Below, piece after piece: positions 45,210 to 64,000 of a stretch of 64,000 nucleotides of DNA; the stretch's first letter is position 1, and the number at the start of each line of letters is the position of its first letter. Under the pieces are notes generated by a model that saw nothing but the letters and a program-made list of their open reading frames with translations, ran no database searches and was not told the DNA's origin. Where the stretch lies: the NCBI GenBank assembly GCA_963989245.1, contig OZ022339.1, positions 21,790,063 through 21,854,062 of the forward strand. The letters run 5' to 3'. A program made the translations under genes and the position numbers. This DNA comes from Nansenia antarctica. Its lineage: Eukaryota > Chordata > Actinopteri > Argentiniformes > Microstomatidae.

Positions 45210-45430
45210 CTACAAGTGTGACAGGCTTACATCATTTTTTAACAAATCTACCAAACGCACTCATCTACTGGAGGGATTGGTACGGCGGTGCACACCCAAG
45301 GCGGCACCCACGATACGGATTTAGAACTCGGCTTGTACAGACCATAACACTTAAAACTAAAGGGGACAGAGTGTTTGAGGTGACGGCCCCAAGACTCCAA
45401 AACGCCCTCCCCCCTGACCTGAGAGACTCT
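45210..45430 (+). mobile_element. LINE C-terminal fragment
   Basis: Frame reads TKGDRVFEVTAPRLQNALPP followed by DLRDS, the end of an L2/CR1-group polyprotein. It leads directly into the 32-bp minisatellite. Confidence 0.75.
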
Positions 45431-46288
45431 GGAACGCCCTCCCCCCTGACCTGAGAGACTCTGGAACGCCCTCCCCCCTGACCTGAGAGACTCTGGAACG
45501 CCCTCCCCCCTGACCTGAGAGACTCTGGAACGCCCTCCCCCCTGACCTGAGAGACTCAGGGAACGCCCTCCCCCCTGACCTGAGAGACTCTGGAACGCCC
45601 TCCCCCCTGACCTGAGAGACTCTGGAACGCCCTCCTCCCTGACCTGAGAGCCTCTGGAACGCCCTCCCCCCTGACCTGAGAGCCTCTGGAACGCCCTCCC
45701 CCCTGACCTGAGAGCCCCTGGAACGCCCTCCCCCCTGACCTGAGAGACTCTGGAACGCCCTCCCCCCTGACCTGAGAGACTCTGGAACGCCCTCCCCCCT
45801 GACCTGAGAGACTCTGGAACGCCCTCCCCCCGGACCTGAGAGACTCTGGAACGCCCTCCCCCCTGACCTGAGAGACTCTGGAACGCCCTCCCCCCTGACC
45901 TGAGAGACTCTGGAACGCCCTCCCCCCTGACCTGAGAGACTCTGGAACGCCCTCCCCCCTGACCTGAGAGCCTCTGGAACGCCCTCCCCCCTGACCTGAG
46001 AGACTCTGGAACGCCCTCCCCCCTGACCTGAGAGACTCTGGAACGCCCTCCCCCCTGACCTGAGAGACTCTGGAACGCCCTCCCCCCTGACCTGAGAGCC
46101 TCTGGAACGCCCTCCCCCCTGACCTGAGAGCCTCTGGAACGCCCTCCCCCCTGACCTGAGAGACTCTGGAACGCCCTCCCCCCTGACCTGAGACACTCTG
46201 GAACGCCCTCTCCCCTGACCTGAGAGACTCTGGAACGCCCTCCCCCCTGACCTGAGAGACTCTGGAACGCCCTCCCCCCTGACCTGAG
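45406..46288. repeat. 32-bp minisatellite grown from LINE C-terminus, about 28 copies
   Basis: Units of 32 bp containing GAGACTCTGGAACGCCCTCC and CCCCTGACCTGA. The unit is the reading ...NALPPDLRDS of the adjoining LINE. 32 is not a multiple of 3, but all frames stay open on the minus strand, which produces 280-350-codon artefact frames. Confidence 0.95.
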
Positions 46289-46289
46289 A

Positions 46290-47490
46290 GCCACTCCTTC
46301 AGAACTGCGTGCTAAGCCCCATCCTCTACAACCTCTACACCTACGACTTCACCCCCGTCCACCCCAGCAACTCCATCGTAAAGTTTGCAGACGACACAAC
46401 CGTGGTGGGCTGCATCTCGGGGGGGGACGAGGCGGCGTACAGGGATGAGGTGGAGCAGCTGGGCAAGCTGTGCAAGGTTAACAACCTGCTGCTGAACCAG
46501 TCAAAGACCCAGGAAATCATCGTGGACTTCAGGAGGAAAAAATCTGAGGTCCAGCCCCTGCTCGTCGATGGAGGGAGCGTGGAGAGAGTCTCAACCCTCC
46601 GATTCCTGGGGGTGCACATACAGGATGACCTGTCCTGGAAGACCAACACAGCACCAATCATCAAGAAGGCACAGCGGCTCTACTTCCTGAGAGTCCTCAG
46701 GAAAAACCACATCAGACAGGAGCTGCTTGTGACCTTCTACCGCTGCGCAGTGGAGAGCATCCTCACCTACCGGTACTGCATCTGCGTGTGGTTCTCCAGC
46801 TGCACAGCCGCAGAGAGGAATGCGCTACAGAGAGTCGTGAGATCGGCCCAGAAGATCACCGGCGCCCCCCTCCCCTCTCTGGAAGAGCTGTACAACACAC
46901 GCTGCCTCAGGAAGGCCTCCAAGATCTCCAGAGACCCATCCCACCCTGGGAACGAACACTTTGCTCGGCTGCCCTCGGACAGGCGGTTCAGGACCATGTT
47001 CGCAAGGACAAATAGACTGAAGCTCAGCTTCTACCCCAGGGCCATTCAGGCCCTGAACACAGCAAAGACCTAGGTTCTAGGCCCTGGACAATCTAGACAA
47101 TTTGATGGCAGCTACTAGATTGTAATCAAGTGCAATACTGAAACACAACTGTGAACATTTCAAACCTGCAAACTGCGACACTTTAAATGAATGTGCAATA
47201 ACACTATGTGCAATATGACAACCCTCGGGTACATAAGGTTCAGAGATAGGAAATGGTAGAATAGGTATAGCATAGCATAGAGTACAGCACAGTGTTTTAT
47301 TTGTATAGTATAGTACTGTATAGTGGATAGTGTACATAGCCTTTATTTATGTAAACCAGCTCTTTTCCCTTCTTGTTTTTAGTTTTTTTTCCTAGCACCA
47401 GGGGAGCCCCCCCTCCCAAATTTCGTTGTATGGTACCTGTACTATATCAATGACAATAAAGACCATTCATTCATTCATTCATTCATTCAT
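46290..47490 (+). mobile_element. LINE family B copy 2 (CR1/Rex1-like), 5'-truncated
   Basis: Frame 46309-47073: MLSPILYNLYTYDFTP, VKFADDTTVVGCISGGDE (catalytic FADD), QSKTQEIIVDFRRKKSE, STLRFLGVHIQDDLSWK, KITGAPLPSLEELYNTR, SHPGNEHFARLPSDRRFR. The 3' UTR carries CACCAGGGGAGCCCCCCC and AATTTCGTTGTATGGTACC and ends in (ATTC)n. Homologous to 18.55-19.54 kb. Only RT block E onward is present. Confidence 0.9.
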
Positions 47491-47526
47491 TCATATCCTC
47501 CTCCGGTCTCTGCTTCTCTCCTGTTA

Positions 47527-47670
<144 letters not shown>

Positions 47671-47709
47671 AGATACACAGACACGGTCAATACTGAGTTC
47701 AGTGATGTC

Positions 47710-48390
47710 CTTTTTTTTTTTTTTTTTTACATTTTAACCATTTAGCAGATGCTTTTATCTAAACAACAGACAATTAGAGATTAACATGGTTCCAGTCTCC
47801 CTGGAGTAACTTTTTATGTAAAGTGCTACAACACAGGAAAATAAAGCAAAAAACATTTTCAATTAAAAGGCTAAAAAACGGCTCTATTAAAAAGGTGGGT
47901 TTTAAGGCCTCGTTTAAAAGCATCCACAGACTGTGGTGCCCTTAGGTGGTCAGGGAGAGCATTCCACAGCCTGGGAGCAGCCGAGCAGAAGGCCCGATCT
48001 CCCATGGTGCGGAGCTTGGTCCTGGGGGTCTTGAGGAGGTTGGTGGCAGTAGAACGGAGGGTGCGTGAGGAGGTCTGAGGGGTATGGAGGAGTTCCTTGA
48101 CGTAGGGGGGGGCAGTTCCATGGATGCACTGGTGGGTGAGGAGGGAGACCTTGAATCGATTCTGAGGGAGACGGGGAGCCAGTGAAGTGATTTGAGGATT
48201 GTGGTGATGTGATCATATTTGCGCACCCTCATCAGGATCCTAGCAGCGCTGTTCTGGATGTATTGAAGTTTCTGGAGGCAGCTGCTAGGGAATCCCGATG
48301 AGGAGTGCGTTGCAGTAGTCCAGTCTGGAGGAGACAAAGGCGTGGATGAGCTTCTCTGCATCTGCCAGAGTGAGTGCGGGACGGAGTTTG
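47710..48390 (-). mobile_element. L2-like LINE 3' fragment whose tail matches SINE family B
   Basis: Minus-strand coding pieces read RLDYCNAL-like then KLQYIQNSAARILMRVRKYD and LKSLHWLPVSLRI, with frameshifts. The 3' end (reverse of 47739-47765, ATAAAAGCATCTGCTAAATGG) is the same as the SINE B tail, followed by an A-run at 47711-47730. Confidence 0.8.
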
Positions 48391-49420
48391 GTCCCACATA
48401 TAGCGCCTATAATGTCCGAATAGAGAATCTACCTCCACCTGAATAATGCTTATTGTACTTTTATCCATGTTGAGAGTGAATGACACAGGGACAGACAATC
48501 AGGCAGCGGGGTGCACCGAAGCGCACTGACGCTGAACCCCTCATAGTGAATCATAAGCAGGTGGACAACGCGTAGTGCTGAAATAGCCGACATGCGGTGT
48601 GTGGTTTGAAAAAAATAACACCAGCTCAGTAAATCATTCAAACGTAATGTTTACATATATGTGACTGCAACACACATATGAACAGTAAAAAAGCACATTC
48701 AGTTTAATTTTCTGAAAAACATTGACAACAAAATTGGCGAAAAAAAAGAAAAAAAGCAGAATCCGCTTGATCATGCGAGGGGTGGTGGTGCATAGATTGG
48801 TTGATGAAACCAGGTAGGATGAACGTATAGTTCACTGTCCATTCCTCTTTAAATGCCCTGTTTTCACCGTCAACTTTCCTCTTTAGACCTTTGGAGAGTG
48901 ACATTATGTTTCTCTTGCTAGCTAGCAGGTTAAATGTTTAGCTAACTTCACCCGACACGCAAACAACCAATCCAATAATAATGTGACCTTGTCTGGGAGG
49001 AGGGGGGAATCATTATCAGAATAAAAGTATGTTAAATAATTATTAGAATAAGTTAGGCTGCGCTACATCGTCAGTCCACACATTTATTATTCAAAAATAT
49101 GGAAAAGGGTGAAACTACGTTTCAACGTTGTTGAGAATCACAACACAAACTCGCTAGTCAAGCCAAAATACTGCAACGTAATGGATTGGACTGCTACCTA
49201 GTTAACTAGAACACTACTTTACATTGTTAGCAGGCTCACAAAACAATCTGTGTTAGTTGACTAGCGATGTGTACATCTCTCGAAAGAAAAGTCAAAGCAT
49301 TAGAACGTGTCACATTTTTAAACAATCAATTACTTAAATTAGCCTTTGATTAGGTTCGGGCCCGCCATCTAGTGGCTAATTTCTTTTTGGCCCGAAGCCA
49401 AACTTAATTGCCGACCCCTG
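48391..49420 (-). mobile_element. hAT element fragment (GTF2IRD2/ZBED-like transposase start)
   Basis: The plus-strand end at 49420 reads, reversed, CAGGGGTCGGCAA, a typical hAT terminus. Minus frame 48904-48704 begins MSLSKGLKRKVDGENRAFKE then EEWTVNYTFILPGF, resembling the N-terminus of Charlie-type transposases of the GTF2IRD2/ZBED group. The frame breaks before the BED finger, and the opposite end is lost. The first 70 bp (48391-48460) match the interior of hAT C at 23.47 kb. Confidence 0.65.
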
Positions 49421-49595
49421 CCCTAGACCTACATGTTCCTCTGAAGGTCAAAGAGACCAGACTTGAGAGACCCACCTCCTCTAGAACTGCCTAACATGTC
49501 TTGTCGGCCCTCAATCACTGACTCATGTCAACAGAGGACTAGTGTCGTATGCATGGATGAAGTCTGTTTCCACAACTAGAATCTCACCTGTTTCA

Positions 49596-61287
<11,692 letters not shown>

Positions 61288-61449
61288 CTGGACTTGTTAT
61301 GAAGATAACCTCCAGTAGTGACAGAGAAGTGCGTCTGTCCCAGCCTGCTTGGTTGAGACGTTGAGGAAATGTGGCGATGTGACGCTCGAGGCAGTCGTCC
61401 AAACGGTACGGGCGCATGCGCAATAACACCTGATGAGAAAGACAGGATT

Positions 61450-61540
61450 TGATGAACCAATAGAAATTAAATAAAGGCTCCTACGTCATTAAAAACCAGG
61501 CAGGACGGATCTGAGGTTGTCACTCGAAATCGAAAGGACT
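61450..61540 (-). promoter_or_regulatory. MHC class I promoter: ISRE, X1/X2 and Y boxes
   Basis: On the minus strand, in order toward the leader: TTTCGATTTC at 61535-61526 (matches the ISRE core TTTCnnTTTC), an X1-like CCTGGTTTTT at 61500-61491, an X2/CRE-like ATGACGTA at 61489-61482, and, 20 bp further, a Y box with inverted CCAAT (ATTGG, 61461-61457). Order and X2-to-Y spacing match the SXY enhanceosome of MHC genes bound by RFX, CREB/ATF and NF-Y with NLRC5. Interferon response is inferred. Confidence 0.75.
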
Positions 61541-61935
61541 TGGCCAGTTGGCCTGGCGCACAATACTGATCATTAATAACATCATTTAGACAACAGGTCT
61601 GCTCAACATATGAGTTATGTTTTCGTAAGCCTAATTTACAAATCAAATAAACTTCAAAAAGTGTATTTCTAATGGATTGACAACAGGGCATCCATAGGAT
61701 CACTAAGATCACTATTAGTTGGCACCCGCTTGTTATTGGAAAAATGCATGACTTTGGTCTTCCCTGTATTCAACACCAGTCTGAGCTGAAACAGCTGGGA
61801 CTGAAGGGCATCAAAAGCAGTCTGCAAAGCCTTGAAGGCACGGTTGATAGAGGATGCAAAGCAATACAAGATTGTGTCATCCGCATACAAATGAACAGCA
61901 GCATTAGAGATTAATCCTATTTCATTGATATAAAT

Positions 61936-62041
61936 CAGGGGTGCCCACACTTTTTTGAACCAAGATCTACTTTTCAAGTAGCCAGTCTGCCAAGATCTAC
62001 CAGTCTAGTTTCAACATCGCAAACGTACACGCATGCACATA

Positions 62042-62123
<82 letters not shown>

Positions 62124-62218
62124 CCCAGCCTGCATAGTAAACTCACAATACACTCTCTCTCTGTCACACAGCCACACAGGAGAAGACCATCACAAACCCT
62201 CCCTCTTTGCTATTCTCA

Positions 62219-62271
<53 letters not shown>

Positions 62272-62283
62272 ACACACACATTC

Positions 62284-62343
<60 letters not shown>

Positions 62344-62417
62344 TTGCCAGTCTGCATAGGGAGCCATAGCACAAACCCTCCCTCTCTCTCTCCCCCCCCC
62401 TCTCTCTCTCTCTCTCG

Positions 62418-62480
<63 letters not shown>

Positions 62481-63312
62481 CAATTTCTCTCACTCACACA
62501 CTGACAGCCAGTCTGCAGTACCATAGCCAACTACTGATCCAACAAACAGAAAAGTAAACCAGATACAAAACAGGTAATTCCCTAGTTTGAAAGGAGGAAA
62601 TAAATGCATTTCTCTACCTTAGTGGGAGACCTGGCACTGGGAGGAGGCAGCTAGTTTCTAGTAGTCAGGGCTGTAGGAGCTGGTTGCAAGGTGTAGGCAG
62701 GCTGCAAGGTGTCATCAGCCATTGTGGATCTGTCATCGAAAAGGCAATCTGCAGCCTCGAGAAACGCTTTTTTCACAATTTCGCCGTCTTTGAATGACTT
62801 CTTGTGTTTAACAAGAACGTGACTGACGCGATAAGAAGCTATCGTTACAGCCGTACGTTTTCGCTCTTTTGCCACATTTCCCTTCTAACAGCCATCGTAG
62901 ATCTGCAGATCAGACAGACGCACTTCCAATATCACATCGTGTAAAAGTCCTCCTCCCATTCTGGATGGAAGTTGTACGTTATTGGTTTCTTACTTGGTCC
63001 AGCTTCCCCACTCATTTGTATACCCTTTCTTTAGTAGTAAATAGTAGAAATTGGAAGGCTAACTAGTTAATTAGTCTCGCCGGTATTTTGTATTTTGTAG
63101 TTGGCGCTGTTGACTGCGCATGCGTGGTGAACCGTGTGTTAGGTGAAAAGATCAGATCGCAGACTGGCTTACCTGTACGTCAATCAAGTGGCAAAAGCCA
63201 TAGTGAGGATGGATGATACTTTTTTTGTTGTTGTTGTTCAATGCCATGCGATCTACCCATACTACCTTTGCGATCGACCGGTCGATCGCGATCGACGTAT
63301 TGGGCACCCCTG
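61936..63312 (-). mobile_element. hAT transposon F with 8-bp target duplication
   Basis: 12-bp ends CAGGGGTGCCCA on both sides, flanked by ATATAAAT at 61928-61935 and 63313-63320. Subterminal AAGATCTACTTTTCAAGTAG and GATCGACCGGTCGATCGCGA motifs. A minus frame 62875-62651 (SYRVSHVLVKHKKSFKDGEI) resembles a segment of Charlie-type hAT transposases. Three long CA tracts (62040-62125, 62215-62340, 62424-62480) fill the rest. Confidence 0.93.
62040..62480. repeat. three (CA)n tracts inside hAT F
   Basis: Each tract is followed by similar sequence (CAGTCTGCATAG, ACAAACCCTCCCTCT), so the block looks like a tandem triplication of a CA-tract-plus-flank unit of about 130-190 bp. Confidence 0.85.
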
Positions 63313-63554
63313 ATATAAATGGTGAAGAGAGTTGGCCCCAAGACCGAACCCTGTGGCACCCCATTGGAAACAGTGAGCAAGTTGGATGAGAGATCACCAA
63401 ACTGCACAGACTGTTTCTGTTGTGACAGGTAGTTGGTGAACCAGCCAACAGCATGAGGGGACAGCCCAATATCAGAGAGGCGCTGGCATAAGATGGCATG
63501 ATCGACGGTGTCAAAGGCTTTAGACAAGTCGATAAAAAGCATACAGGGAGAACC

Positions 63555-63932
63555 TGTCAGACCGAGAAAGAGAGAGAGAGCTGTGGTGAGGACCAGCGAG
63601 ATCCCGAAAGGGGGTGTGGTGCCGAGAGCCAGGCGGCTGCACAAAGTCCCGAAAGGGGAAGCAGTGGCAGAGAGAGAGAGCGCTGTGCGAGGAGCGAACA
63701 GGACCCGAGAGGGGGGTGTGTCGCGGAGAAGCGCACAGCGGACCGAGTCCCGAAAGGGGACGCAGCGGGCGTGACGGCAGTACCGGCCGCACGCTGGACC
63801 TATTCTTTATTCTTTATTCTTTTCAAAGACCAGCTCAGAACGTCAGTTGCTGAGCCGTACTGTATCGAAATAAAGACATATTTACAGCTGTTCCTCTGTG
63901 TCGACCTCCCTCTGTGCCTAGAGACTCTTAAA
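63555..63932 (+). mobile_element. 5' LTR of an LTR retroelement
   Basis: Begins TGTCAGACCG and ends near CTCTTAAA, with a AATAAAGAC poly(A) signal at about 63869. Contains four copies of CCCGAAAGGGG or a close variant (63603, 63648, 63704, 63749). Related to the fragment at 21.75-22.03 kb. Inserted into the LINE RT frame. The window ends before its internal region. Confidence 0.8.
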
Positions 63933-63934
63933 TC

Positions 63935-63952
63935 TGGCGCCCTACGTGGGGC
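63935..63952 (+). other. primer-binding site, tRNA-Lys type
   Basis: TGGCGCCCTACGTGGGGC directly follows the LTR. It resembles the tRNA-Lys1,2 primer-binding site of some retroviruses with one difference. It marks the element as reading left to right. Confidence 0.75.
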
Positions 63953-63985
63953 ACAGAGAGGGGGTCGGCACACACCCAGAGGACC

Positions 63986-64000
63986 ATGGATTCGTCGCTA
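63986..64000 (+). other. possible gag start, cut by window end
   Basis: An ATG in good context (GGACCATGG) 34 bases after the primer-binding site opens MDSSL before the window stops. Whether this is the true gag start cannot be seen. Confidence 0.35.

Larger units (their letters stand above)
61665..63554 (-). mobile_element. non-LTR reverse transcriptase fragment split by hAT F
   Basis: The minus strand reads MLFIDLSKAFDTVDHAIL, QQKQSVQFGDLSSNLL, GVPQGSVLGPTLFTIYI from 63.55 to 63.31 kb, then after the hAT insert NEIGLISNAAVHLYADDTIL and LVLNTGKTKVMHFSNNK to 61.67 kb. Catalytic YADD is present. The coding frame continues across the hAT insertion if the element and one target copy are removed. 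5' parts are cut off by the LTR at 63555. Confidence 0.88.

Noticed and set aside
45248..46294. Open frames of 279 and 348 codons rich in Gly/Arg/Ser
   Set aside because: They are translations of the 32-bp minisatellite on the strand opposite to its LINE source.
62651..62875. Independent small gene within the hAT F region
   Set aside because: It lies between hAT ends with an exact 8-bp duplication and resembles a hAT transposase segment.

Overview
The window looks like teleost fish genomic DNA. It carries intron-containing vertebrate genes, a U-lineage-type MHC class I gene, tRNA-derived SINEs with fish-type tails, many hAT, Tc1/mariner and non-LTR (L2-, CR1/Rex1-like) elements, dense CA/GT and GA microsatellites, and long minisatellites. 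Nothing bacterial, viral-genomic or CRISPR-like was seen. Only three host protein-coding loci could be supported. Most long open frames are repeats or transposon remnants.

Layout. 1-16 kb: mostly repeats. These include SINEs, a 43-copy 21-bp minisatellite (3.3-4.2 kb), CA/GT tracts, a SWIM zinc-finger remnant (8.9 kb), CR1/Rex1-like LINE fragments with a 25-bp minisatellite (9.5-10.8 kb), an 882-bp Harbinger-type element with a TTA duplication (10.85-11.73 kb) and a 5'-truncated L2 LINE with a 720-codon frame (12.2-15.0 kb). 16.5-21.2 kb (+): the 3' half of a USP37-like ubiquitin protease. Six exons splice in frame. The terminal exon has expanded into an 18-copy array of a 35/38-bp unit, and a hAT transposon has split that array. 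21.7-28 kb: LTR fragment, hAT nested in hAT, Tc1 and mariner remnants. 27.96-40.07 kb (-): a ten-exon gene for a two-domain, probably GPI-anchored trypsin-like protease (590 aa). Domain 1 keeps its catalytic triad and domain 2 has lost all three residues. Its 7.1-kb first intron holds an 18-bp minisatellite, LINE pieces and a second, nearly identical L2 copy. 40-49.5 kb: a hAT MITE, a telomere-repeat hairpin, hAT fragments with a 33-bp array, a 28-copy 32-bp minisatellite grown from a LINE C-terminus, and further LINE remnants. 49.6-61.5 kb (-): a complete seven-exon MHC class I gene (366 aa) with an ISRE/X/Y promoter. Its 8.9-kb first intron is full of LINE, SINE and hAT insertions. 61.7-64 kb: a LINE reverse-transcriptase frame broken by a hAT element and then by the LTR of an LTR retroelement that runs off the window end.

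The three host genes belong to different processes (deubiquitination, extracellular proteolysis, antigen presentation), and nothing in the sequence shows that they work together. The most unusual signals are the splice-site-bearing array made from the USP terminal exon, the repeated growth of minisatellites from coding or transposon sequence, the telomeric hairpin, and the apparently non-classical class I molecule. No previously undescribed multi-gene system was found.
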